DNA from: Synanceia verrucosa
Lineage: Eukaryota; Chordata; Actinopteri; Perciformes; Synanceiidae
NCBI GenBank assembly: GCA_029721515.1
Contig: CM056563.1
Coordinates: 16,676,954 to 16,740,953 of the forward strand
Length of the DNA: 64,000 nucleotides
Reading direction: 5' to 3'
Of the stretch, positions 53,532 through 64,000 are shown in pieces; positions within the stretch are counted from its first letter, which is position 1; the number at the start of each line of letters is the position of its first letter. The notes below the pieces were generated by a model that was given only the letters and a program-made list of their open reading frames with translations, searched no databases and had not been told where the DNA came from. A program made the position numbers and the translations under genes.

Positions 53532-55697
53532 ATGTCCGACAACGAAGATAAGTAAGTGTCGCCACACCGAGTTTACATGCTACTTATGTATTAAGTTGCC
53601 TATTTACTAAAACACAGCGTGTGCTAGCTAGTGCTAGTTAGCTAGCGGAACTGTTCATCGCAAACACTCTGGGTCTTTGTGAAATTTGTTTTTATGTCAA
53701 ATTCGTAGCTTTGACGATGGGGATTTTGACGATGGTGAAGAAGATGAAGGATTAGATGACCTGGAAAACGTGGAAGATGTAAGTTCGCTGTTTGGTTAGA
53801 AGCTGTCTGGTTGTTCTAACAACAAGCATGAAGCATCTTACGCGTATCTTGTGTGGAATCAATGAATCCATTTATCATTATTTATTTATTTTTATCTATT
53901 CATTTTCTGTTTTTGAGCATGTGCTACACGTTATTAGTAGTAGTATTACTCATTCTATTATTCATTATTGTTGTTCATAATTTTTTTCTTGCTATAACTT
54001 GTTTTTTTTGTCTGGGGTTCAGTAAAAAAAACTGTTCTATTGTGTTTTATTCTATTCTGCTCTGCTCTATGTTTACTGAATCTAATCCTGTTTGCTCTAT
54101 TGTTGTGTGCAGGAGGACCAGGAGAATGTGCAGATCCTGCCTGCAGGAGAAGGGCAGCAGGCCAACCAGAAGAGGATCACAACACCATACATGACCAAAT
54201 ATGAGCGAGCCAGAGTGCTTGGAACCCGAGCTCTCCAGATAGCGTGAGTGTTTTTTTTTTAAATCTGTGTTGACCTACACACCGTGTCCTGGTGTTGTGA
54301 CCCCAATGACCTGCATTCAGATTTGTCCTCTCACCCCTGTTTAACCTTTTACGCACTTGCTTTCAATGTTCATTGTATTATGTCCATTTAACACAAAGAT
54401 GGAAGTACTCATTGTGCGGAGAGAAATCTACAAACCACAATGCTGTTGATGCTTTTTGTGAAAGATTGAGCACTCCTCTGCTTGGGTTTTGTCCTACTGC
54501 TGTTTGGAAATATCAATTTTACTATTATTAAATTATTAAATCAAGGGTGGGTAATGTATTTAACTTTCTCTTGTTATATTTTTTTAAAGTGTCTCAGTCA
54601 ATAAATGGAAAAATAATAAAGAGGGAAAAAATCAGTTACCTTACTGTAGTAATCCTGTAGGTTTATTATGTTTGCAGACTCATTGTCACAATTTGATAGC
54701 TTGATAGCTGTAAATACTTAGCCTGGGCCCGCCCATACTTCCTGTGATCCTGCACAAAATTTTATGACCAAGTCAGTCTGGCCAAGTTGCCGTTCTCTTC
54801 AATTTCAGATTCCCCCAGGAATGGGGACCAATGAAAATCTAGCATTTCACATGGCTCGATTGAGGCGTTTAAGGCAATGACGCACTAGTTCTTTGGATCA
54901 AGCAGTTTCCGTCGCACCGCATACGTCAGAGTAAAGAGTGGTCTGATTACAAGGCAGCTTAGCCAGACTACACTTGCAGAGCTTTGTAGTCGTGATAGCC
55001 AGGCTAGTAAATACTAACAATAGCCATCTTTATGGTTTGGGTTCATTACAATATGGTTATGTTCTTAATGATAATTTTTGGGGTAGGCTTTTAGTGTCGC
55101 CACCTTTCATGCTAGATTTCTGGACTTGTCGAGCCAGTGCTGCTAGCTCCTGTTATTGGCCTGGGTTTATCGGATAAGTATAGAAATATTTAAAATGTTA
55201 CCAACCTCAGCTTTAATGCTCTTCCTGTTTGGCCAGCATAGTCACTTACTTTATTAAATCTATTTTAGGGTGGCTAAGATGTTTAGAGGCAGCTTTATTA
55301 CTTAATCATATGATTAGTAATTGGTTATAGTGCCTCATGTGTTCAATTTCAACAACTTGTTTCCAACAGGATGTGCGCTCCAGTCATGGTGGAGCTGGAG
55401 GGAGAAACGGACCCGTTACAAATAGCAATGAAAGAACTCAAGTAAGTGCCAATTATCTAGTTTGAATTATAAGGAATGTTTTATAAGTTTGTACCATGCC
55501 AGCATCTTTAGTTTCCTTCTGTCAGTATTTAAGGGTAAGGTTTAAGGGTACGTTTTCTCGCACTGCCCTTGTTTCACTGTGAATTGTGTTTGACCTTCTC
55601 CAACAGGAGCAGGAAGATCCCAATCATCATCCGCAGGTACCTTCCTGATGGGAGTTATGAGGACTGGGGCTGTGACGAGCTCATCATAACTGACTAA
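53532..55697 (+). CDS. polr2f: RNA polymerase subunit RPB6 (RPABC2), shared by Pol I, II and III
   Basis: Small common subunit that clamps the base of the largest subunit in all three nuclear RNA polymerases. Exons: 53532-53551, 53709-53778, 54113-54243, 55370-55441 and 55607-55697, giving 127 aa, the same length as human POLR2F. The acidic N-terminus ([19 protein letters not shown]) is followed by the conserved assembly region [40 protein letters not shown] and [16 protein letters not shown], with the C-terminal ELIITD. The stop is TAA at 55695-55697. A MITE sits in intron 3 and retrotransposon debris in intron 2. Confidence 0.97.
53880..54075 (+). mobile_element. non-LTR retrotransposon 3' fragment
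   Basis: Contains CATTATTGTTGTTCATAATT, a CTATAACTTGTTTTTT stretch, and a GTAAAAAAAACTGTTCTATT tail, matching the fragment at 3700-3893 in order. It lies in polr2f intron 2. Confidence 0.55.
54719..55007. mobile_element. hAT-like MITE with perfect 8-bp target duplication
   Basis: A 289-bp element starting TAGCCTGGGCC and ending GATAGCCAGGCTAG, short terminal inverted repeats. TAAATACT flanks both sides (54711-54718 and 55008-55015). It is in polr2f intron 3 and encodes no transposase. Confidence 0.78.
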
Positions 55698-56115
55698 ATC
55701 CGGTTTGCACTGATCAGGTCAGTCAGCTACACAAACCCAGAAGATGTACATGACTGTTCGATCCACAAACATCCATCACATCTGGTGACTTTGAGCGTCG
55801 GCGAAATATAAATACGTGAAATGTACTGAACAGACCCGAGAACATTCATTAAAATAACACAGCAGAGTGTTGTTTGCAGGTTTATTAATAATGTCACCTG
55901 ACTTGTTAAGTTCTAAGCCTCATTTTGTCGTCATACCACACAACTTCAAATATACAGTGCTTGTTTTACTTCTCCAACAGTTGCATTGTAACTGTGAACC
56001 ACAAGGGGGAGGTGTAACTTAAGTCAAACGTTTACTTTGTTTTACAAAAAAATCCTGTGTTGTAATTATTGAAAGAACTGTTTTATTGTTATTAATAAAC
56101 TCTTTTGTATCATAT
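55698..56115 (+). other. polr2f: polr2f 3'UTR
   Basis: Short non-coding tail ending at AATAAA 56094-56099. Confidence 0.7.
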
Positions 56116-58205
56116 AATGTGTCATTCATAACACTAAATCACAAGTGATAATATGGGTTAATGTGTGTGTCACAGGACACAGCAAGTGAGAAAGCAGGGG
56201 GTCCAACTAAAGCAACGTCAAGAGTCCTGAACCTACAGTCACTCTGTGAAATCATATTAATGCGTTGGTACAGTTTTTAGTGGTATAGCCTAAATGCCAG
56301 TATGTGTCCTGTTTTTATTTTTAAAACATTTTTCTTTCTTCCATCAAATCAACCAAAGCTGACCTTTGTGATCTTTTATCACTTGTTTCTCCACGCTGTC
56401 GTTTGTTGACTGAAGCTTGGCATCCTGGAGTCTGCAGTTGTTTGAAGCAAGTTTACTCCTAAAGCTGATGGAGGAGGCACATCATGATGCACTCTGTCTC
56501 CCTCTCCCCACCATACAGACACACAAAGCAGTCAAACAGTCAGTGAATTGTTCAGGGAAAAGGGGTTGTTTCCCAGTTAGAGAGAGGTTTGTGAGAGTGA
56601 GGATTAACAGCTTTGTGGTAAAAGAAGCTGCATGATGATCCTCCAGCCTCTGATAGAGGTACAGATGAACTATACATTGAATTGAAGTGGCGTGTTTTTC
56701 CCATGGTTTAAGTTGAGCCGAAAGGCATGTGTCATCTATCTCGCACGCATTCAACCACTGTCAGGGGGAATCCAGTTTATACTGGTCTCTATAATTGTGT
56801 GTAGCCACAGTCATGCTATTAATTTCTAAAAAAGATGCTTTACTCTGTGAGTCTTTTGATTGGAGCAGACTGTGCCTCGGGGTGACACTGCACTCCTTTC
56901 ATGGGGTGGAGCGGTCAGCCCATGTGACACTCACCAGCACCAACCACACTGAGGACACCACCTCAGCCCAGTTACTGCACTACGTCGTCTTATCTTAAAT
57001 GTGTTTTTGTCTCTGTCTGCTGATCTGTCCCATACGCTCTGCCTGTCTCTGTGGGTCACTTATAACTCTTTAACTATCCTGTTTGCTCTCATAATACCCC
57101 ATTAACCATGCAATCACACAACGCTTGGACTAAACAATGTTCCTGTCATTTCTGTACTGATTTGTATGGAATGGATTATTTAAGTCAGTGTGTGTCACTT
57201 TCTAATATGTGGTTCTACATATTTCCAACTGAATGTTCAGCAGTATTTTTAAGATCTGAACCATGTGGCCTAGTTTACTCAAATCTGTCATGCATTTTAA
57301 TGCATAGGTTGGGCCTTTTTTTTTACCTCTTCCCTCCTTGTCTTTTTATGTTTTAATGGTAGATCCATTCTTGCTCTGTACTGAATTATGGCTGCTGGTT
57401 CCCATCAACTCTTTCTAGGTCTGCTGGTCCTGGCTGACACCTGCCAGTTTAGTGCTCTCCCTGCTTCTTCTTTTTGGTTAAATATCTTCACCTTTTTTGG
57501 AATGTTTTAATCTTATTAAAGCTCCAAGCTGAAGAGGGTTTATTTCAGTGGATGGGGTGAGTATGGGAGTTTAGGGGAGGAGGGTGGGTAGTGGGGGTTG
57601 CAGGGTCTATGTGCAGAGAGAGAGAGAGAGAGAGAGAGACTCTAAGAGAGTCCCTTTGTATCCCGGCAAAGCTACAGGCCAGGCAGTTATGGGTAAGGCT
57701 CCCTCATTGCCCTGTTTCCCTCCTCCCTTAGCTCCCCTTCAATGGCCCTCTTTGTCTTTCCAAAGTATCACACAGCCGATTAAAGAGAGGGAATTAGGAG
57801 TCGGGCTTAACCCGCAACACACAGAGAAACACGCACACGATAACAAACTCAAATATGCATATAGGCCTGCATAACCAGTCATACCCTCATCTGCAGCGTA
57901 GAGCTGCAGTAAATGGCTACAAACTGAACTACATGAATATATGTCTGTGTATATACTGTATGTGATGACTGCTACTGTTGTAATGTAACACAATGTAAGA
58001 CACCGTCACCCACGTTCACCTTACCTCTGCTGCGAGCCTGCAAAAGTGAATTATCCATTAGCTGGTAAAGATTATCATGAGAAGTGGTTGAGTCGTGACA
58101 TGCCATGCACACATGCTTTTGCAGATGAGTTTTTCGTCAACTTTTTATTGCTTCTGTTATTTTGTTCCATTGTTTAAAAAAAATGTACCAAGAGACAGAT
58201 TTTTA
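56116..58205. other. intergenic region between convergent polr2f and sox10
   Basis: About 2.1 kb with no recognisable gene. It holds a (GA)n tract at about 57617-57639 and otherwise unremarkable sequence. ORFs of up to about 96 codons here show no family features. Confidence 0.55.
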
Positions 58206-60782
58206 TCAAAGCAGAAATAATAGAGCTTTATTTCAAGTCAGCGTAAAAGGTCATTAGTCATCATCACATGTTTGCTCACTGCTGTTATTTAGAAGTGGTG
58301 TTGCAGTGCTGTGCTGGCAACAGTTATACAAGAATAGAAGAGATAAAATACTAAAATGGCAGTAACAGTCAAAGGTTGTCCTCATAATGGAGAGAAACAA
58401 GTGACAGCGCATACAAACATGAAACAAATATAAATAAGCAACACAATGCATATTTCACACATAGCAACAATATGGAAAATGAAGTCTGTGCTGGAGGTAA
58501 ATGGTTAAATAGAAATGGGCTTTGAGCTTCAGTGGACTGAATTAAAACAAGCAGTGCTGCATGCATAGGATTGGATCTGTGTGCAGTAGTGATAATGAAT
58601 ATTTGATTAACATATATAAAATCAAAGCAAAGTAAATTAAACATTTTTTTTTATCTTTCTCACTTAAAGAATAAGATACTTAAAATACAGTGGGACAAAT
58701 GAAACAGTAGACTTTCAAGATCTGAAAGAGATGAAGAAAAAGACACAATATGAACAAATGGATTAACTAATAGTGGGAAATACAAACATGATTTAAGATA
58801 AAATACTTGTTTCATGCATGGGTAGCAGATATTATTATCAGGCATGTTTATATTTAATATTAGGCTGCGTTAAAACATTTCATCCTTAAGCTTTACTCGC
58901 TCAATCTCTGGCAACTGTTCCTCAGTATTGGCATTTCCCACAAAAGACCTGACATTGAATATCAATACACATTTTCAATGACACATAAATGTAAAGAAAA
59001 GGCAGTGGTGCAGATTCTCAGTGAAGGTAATAATTGCAAAAAAAGCAAGAATATTAATATGAGCAATTGTTAAAACAGTGAAAACTGTGTCTTTCCTAAC
59101 ACATTGTGATACATTTCACTTTTTTATTTTTTAAAAGAAGTTATAAAAAAAGCTGTATTTTATTATGCACTCCTCACAATAACAGAGAGTCATAGCTCTG
59201 ACCAAACAAAAGCTAACTGACATCACTGTTATTAGTACAACAGAAAAACAAGGCGCAAATTGAATTCATGTTATCTTCCTGTGAAACTGAAAAATGTCCA
59301 AAATGGCAGACGACATGTTTGGCTCTCAGTCAACATGCTGTGCTTGTTCTTCTTGTTCTTATTGGCGGATTGCTAATCAGCGTTAAAGGTGCACACTGCC
59401 CTGCTTTATTCTGCACTTGCTAAGTCAACGAAAGCAATTTGGCTTTGTATTATCTGCTTTATATATTGGCTATAAGTTTATTATCAGAATAATACATAAT
59501 AAGGAAAATTTCTCAGATAATTTATCCATCAATATCGCGCATCCCTATTTCAGACCATGGTCTGTGAAAGTTGATTATCCAAGTAAAAATAGACTTGTCT
59601 TTTTCATGAATGCATCAAATACTATCAAAAATCATCACACCCATCAGTGCCAATGTGGGGGGAAAAGGCAAAAGTAACTTTTGACACCAATAGGTTTTTT
59701 TAAGGCATTTACATTAAGTTACATTAGAAAAATGTTGACAGCTAAGAGAAAACTAACTAGCTACATATTGTAAGGTAGTGTTCAGTGTCACGTTGGGAGA
59801 AACTTAAAAAAAAAGTTTCTTTTTTTTTAAAGTTTTGGTTTCAAAACTTTGGTCATTTTACAAGTATTTCAAATCCATATGCATCAGTAAACATTTGTAA
59901 TCTCAAGTACGTTTGTATAAACTATTGTGGTAATAGTCTTTTTTTTTTTTACTGAATATACATTTCACTTATCAAAACCTCAGCATAGTTTTATGGCATT
60001 TTCCTTCCATGTACGTTCATTTTGTGTACAAAAGGCATTTTAAGTGAAGACAGCATAATAATTTGTCCCTCTTTAGTACAGGGACAAATGTGCTTTTGAA
60101 CGATATCAGTATTTGTTGTATTGATTTCCAGAAGCAATACCAAACTAACATCTGTTTGATTCAAGGTCAATCTTGCCTGAGAAGTGAATGGGCCACAGCC
60201 AAATATTTTGGCACTCCTTTCATCTGGTACATTTTTTTTTTTGTTGGGAGGATAAATTTGGCTCCCCTCACAACACAGATTGAAGTCTTGCTAATTGTCA
60301 GTGTGTACCATAGTTTCTGTTGCGACTGTCCCCTTGTGGCTGGGGTGCAGACTACAAGGTGCCTCCACTGATGCACAGAACTGACAGGGACATGATCCCT
60401 CACCACTTGTGAACACTGCCAGTTTTGTTGTTTGGAGTGCCAGAGGTTTGGCTGCTGTGAATCTAACCAGGAACTCTGCGATGGCGGGTGTAAAGTAATA
60501 CATTCTCTGACTACCACACCAGCGCCCCAAATAGTCAACCACTCTTCAAAAGCACCACGCTCCAAGGTCATCCTTGGGCTGTGGTGGCATTTCTGCATCT
60601 GGGCAGGGGCAGAACGGGGTTTCTCCCCTCCTGCTTCCCCTGCCGACTCCCCCAGTGCTGGCCCACTCCCCCCAGCCCAGACCACTTTCACCACCGACCC
60701 CACCAACACTGCTGTTGCTGCTGCTCCTTGGGTCTGACGTGGGGGCTGAACCTGCACCGGCACCCTCTGATCTCGTTGTCTG
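58206..60782 (-). other. sox10: sox10 3'UTR
   Basis: About 2.5 kb of AT-rich sequence from the sox10 stop down to an inverse poly(A) signal TTTATT at 58227-58232. The length and endpoint are inferred from the signal. No other gene is seen. Confidence 0.6.
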
Positions 60783-63700
60783 TCATGGCCGCGACAGTGT
60801 TGTGTAGATGGGCTGCTCCCAGTGCGTGGGGCTGTGCGACTGCGGTACACTGGCTGGGTCAGTGATGGCAGTGTACAGGGGCCTCTGGGAGGGCCCCATG
60901 TAAGAGAAGGCGGAGTACAACCCTGAGGCCTGGCTGGAGTGAGCGTAGTATGACCCTGAGGCCTGGTGGTCAGCATATTCAGCAAACTGAGCCCTGGAGG
61001 CCAGTGAGGGGAAGGCAGAGCTGTAGTGAGGAAGGCTGAGGGGGGTGTAGGTGACGTGGGAACCTACTGATGCGGCCTCTGCAAAGTGACCCCCGGTGCT
61101 ACCAACCTCACTCTTGATCTGGGCCTTGGAGGGATCTGAGCCCAGAGGGGGACCATGATGTTGCAGCGGTGGCTGCTGCTGCTGCTGTTTGGATAGCCAG
61201 GCCGCTGAGTGTCCACTGGCTGCCGCAAGGGCTGAGGAGATGCCATAGCTGTACGAAGAGGCCGGGGAACCTGCTGCTCCTGCGCCAGCGCTCTGCCCAA
61301 CCCCCGGGTGTCCATTGGGGGGAAGGTACTGATCAAATTCATTGACATCAAAAGGCTCCATGTTGGTCATCACCTCGTGGCTCATCTCACCGATGTCCAC
61401 ATTACCAAAGTCAATGTGAGGTTTACCAGATCCTGGAGCACCTGAGCCTCCCTCTGCTCCCATTGCACCACGCAAGCCGCCATTCCCAACACCCTCCCTT
61501 TTTCCATCCCCCACCTTCCCAGACTGAGGCTCGGTCTTTGGAGTAGTGGGAGGTGTGGGAGGACTGTGACTCTGACCTGTAGACAAAAGAAAACAGGTGG
61601 TTACAGTAGTTTTCATGACGGACTGTATGTGTATGTGTGCAACACGGACTAATCTAACAGTGTGATGGGGATGGTATCAGGGAGGTTTGTGGCAGGAGAG
61701 CCTGCAGCCCACCTGCAGCATGAGGGTGGTGCCCATCTGCCAGAGGGGACCCGGCCTCCCTACTTAGGGCCACATCCAGTTGGAGGCCCTTGTAGTGGGA
61801 TTGGCTGTGGCTGACCTCACCCTCCGAATGGCCGTCAGCTTCACTTCCTGACCCAGAACCAGGCTTTCCACTCTTGCGGCGTCGTGGCTGGTATTTGTAG
61901 TCCGGGTAGTCCTTCTTGTGCTGCTTCCGCAGCCTCTCTGCTTCCTCGATGAAGGGTCGCTTGTCGCTCTCATTAAGAAGCCTCGGATAAAAAGAAAAGA
62001 TGTAGGTTTCTTTAAGGAGGAAAGTTTCAGAACTCAGTAAAATGTAATCCACATTGTTGCCTTTTTGCTTTCAAGGTCATGTAAAAATACTAAAAAATGC
62101 AAGTTAAGTTTAGAATTCATAACAAGTAGTTTAACAGTATATGAGTCAAAATATCTTTCACAGATATACTTGGCAACTTACTCAACAGTAATATGTTTCA
62201 TCATTTTTTAGTGCATTTTAGTGTGTTATGCTTTGTTCTCTGCATCTGCACAGCTGTATCTGATGTTACGTTTGCCAGGGGCTTTCGACTGCTGGACAGT
62301 AATTAAATAATATGGATGCATCCTGTCTGCAAACACAAAACTACTGGTGGCAGGAATGGCATGAGAAACTCCTGACCTTCCTCGGCCTCACTGTTCATAG
62401 TGTATCTGGGCCAATTAGCCAATCATGCCTGAGCTCAAGGTCAAATCTTCATTTAATTAATGTTCTGTCTTCTCAAGGTTAATGAGTTTAACCTCTATGA
62501 CCTCCTTTCCAGCCAACAGCTAGCGTTATTTTTGAGAGAATATATGAATGATCTGCTAGAACCGTTAAGAACTGGGGGGATCTAGATGATCAAGAGGCAG
62601 AGGTAAAATGACAGGGAAAATCTTACCATACCTTTAAATTTGAGGGTAGAAAAGTTGTATTTCAAATATAAAACTTAACTGTTGTGAAAACACATCTGTG
62701 TTCCTCTGGAGCCACTGGCTCAGTATTTAAACACTGTTTAAAATTAACACACTCACAGTAATACAAATACTTCTCGACCGATAAGCCCAAAAGTAATGTA
62801 GTGAGACAGCGCGGCAGCGTTTTAGGGCAACCACATCTCCTCAAAAGCATATTCATGAACTCAACTCAATTACAGTCAACACATTTAGCAGGTAATATAA
62901 TGCCAGAGGTCAGCTCTTTCAAGGGAGTGTTGTCTTACTACATTTTCAACTTTACATCTTTGTGCATAAGAAAAAATAAGACAAGATTGAAACCAAATTG
63001 CCTGAGAAAAGCTTCTCACATAATTTTCATAATTTGAAGATAATAAAAAATATCCTATAGATACAACATAAAGAAAAGGTGTCTGTGTATGCAGTTTTAT
63101 CAGTAAAAGTACACCTCTCGTTTCTTGATATCAACATCTGCGTGAGTGGAAAGGGGACTGGGTATGTTATGATTATTTGGGGAATACTCAGACTGCTTTT
63201 CCCATTTATTCTTGAGTTTCTCCAGTTGGACCATGATATCATGATATTGACCTTTGACCTTTTCCATTTTCCTCATTACCCCCCCCCCCCCCAAAAAAAA
63301 AAAAAAATCCCTTATCTAGAGATACAGGGCATTTTTATTGTGCATGCTTAGTGCAGTAGCTGTGCTGCATGTGAAGCTCATCTGAACATGACAGTGATGT
63401 GACTATCAGTTGCTGAACTATCCACATCAAGTGGCCTCCTCACCTCCAGAGCTTCCCCAGGGTCTTGCTGAGCTCGGCGTTGTGCAGGTGTGGGTGTTGG
63501 TCGGCCAGTTTCCTCCGTGCCGCCTGCGCCCACACCATGAAGGCGTTCATGGGCCTCTTCACGTGTGGCTTGTTCTTGCTCCCGGTGTTCACGCGCACGG
63601 GCATGGGCACGAGGGTCCAGTCGTAGCAGTTGAGCACCTGGCTCACCGCGTCACGGATCCCTGCGGGGAAGCGGTCGTCCTCGTCGTCGGATTTGATGGA

Positions 63701-63877
63701 CGAGCAGCCCGCAACCGAGTCGTCCAGGCCGGCCAACTGCGGCTGCTGCTGCCCGTGGAGAGGAGAGTCCCCCCCGGCTGTCGTACCGGAGGAATGACCC
63801 GGTGACAGTGAGCGGCTGTCGTCCGACATCCCGGGACTGAGCTCAACCTCCGAGAAGCTCTGCTCCTCTCTGGACAT
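60783..63877 (-). CDS. sox10: SoxE transcription factor SOX10
   Basis: HMG-box transcription factor that specifies neural crest, glia and melanocytes. Exons: 63877-63444, 61981-61713 and 61576-60783, giving 498 aa (human: 466). The start MSREEQSFSEVELSPG matches the SoxE N-terminus. The dimerisation region (IRDAVSQVLN, YDWTLVPMPVRV) is followed by an HMG box from about residue 103 to 181 (KRPMNAFMVWAQAARRKLAD, SKTLGKLWRLLNESDKRPF). The K2-type region includes HIDFGNVDIGEMSHEVM and FDQYLPPNGHPG; QIKSE fits a SUMO site. The C-terminal transactivation domain ends SPTHWEQPIYTTLSRP. Intron positions within the HMG box fit the SoxE family. A short Gln run and Ala/Gly-rich insert account for the extra length. 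Confidence 0.97.
61982..63443 (-). other. sox10: sox10 intron 1
   Basis: About 1.46 kb between the HMG-box halves. It carries a consensus DR1 nuclear-receptor element (63248-63260) and a C12/A14 homopolymer junction at about 63280-63308. No exon is seen. Confidence 0.6.
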
Positions 63878-64000
63878 CTTCCCACACACACGAGCCTCCA
63901 GGTGCGCAGAGGATGCAAGGTCTGTAACTAGATGCTGAGCTCTACCTGTCGGTCTCTGGTGCTATTTATCCCTACAGTAGTGATGCACGGAGTGTCGGCT
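63878..64000 (-). promoter_or_regulatory. sox10: sox10 5'UTR/proximal flank
   Basis: Sequence upstream of the sox10 ATG up to the window edge. A TATTTATC stretch near 63962-63969 could be TATA-like on either strand, but the start site may lie outside the window. Confidence 0.35.

Noticed and set aside
60167..60782. Long minus-strand ORF downstream of sox10
   Set aside because: It runs in another frame through the sox10 end and 3'UTR; only the frame ending TTLSRP is conserved.

Overview
The window is vertebrate nuclear DNA, almost certainly from a ray-finned (teleost) fish. Eight protein-coding genes can be rebuilt exon by exon. Introns are GT-AG apart from one GC-AG, and they are short. The repeats are of teleost type: small hAT-like MITEs with 8-bp target duplications, tRNA-derived SINEs, LINE 3' tails, and long TG and TA microsatellites. 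All eight genes have human counterparts on 22q13.1, so this is a conserved but rearranged synteny block.

Layout from left to right: the 3' end of tnrc6b (+, 120-1603, then a 3'UTR to about 3090); csnk1e (+, untranslated first exon near 4200-4418, coding 8312-13992); tmem184b (+, promoter near 16020, coding 19322-26990); ddx17 (+, coding 30463-38003); gga1 (-, coding 45924-40096), which ends tail to tail with ddx17 about 100 bp apart; micall1 (+, coding 47201-52465); polr2f (+, coding 53532-55697); sox10 (-, coding 63877-60783, with a 3'UTR of about 2.5 kb). Splice phases were checked at every junction. They give predicted proteins of 417 aa (Csnk1e), 417 or 426 aa (Tmem184b), 652 aa (Ddx17), 658 aa (Gga1), 818 aa (Micall1), 127 aa (Polr2f) and 498 aa (Sox10).

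The genes do not form one pathway. They cover miRNA silencing (tnrc6b), clock and Wnt kinase signalling (csnk1e), a seven-pass membrane protein (tmem184b), RNA helicase and splicing functions (ddx17), TGN-endosome sorting (gga1), recycling-endosome tubulation (micall1), a shared RNA polymerase subunit (polr2f) and neural crest/glial transcription (sox10). No wholly new biological system was seen. The most interesting signals are a candidate poison exon and an intronic poly(A) signal in the longest ddx17 intron, an in-frame 27-nt microexon in tmem184b, a GC-AG intron in micall1, a possible N-terminal extension of micall1, a 45-bp SINE insertion with perfect 14-bp target duplications, several MITEs whose boundaries are fixed by target duplications, and a 52-72 bp minisatellite in the last coding intron of csnk1e.
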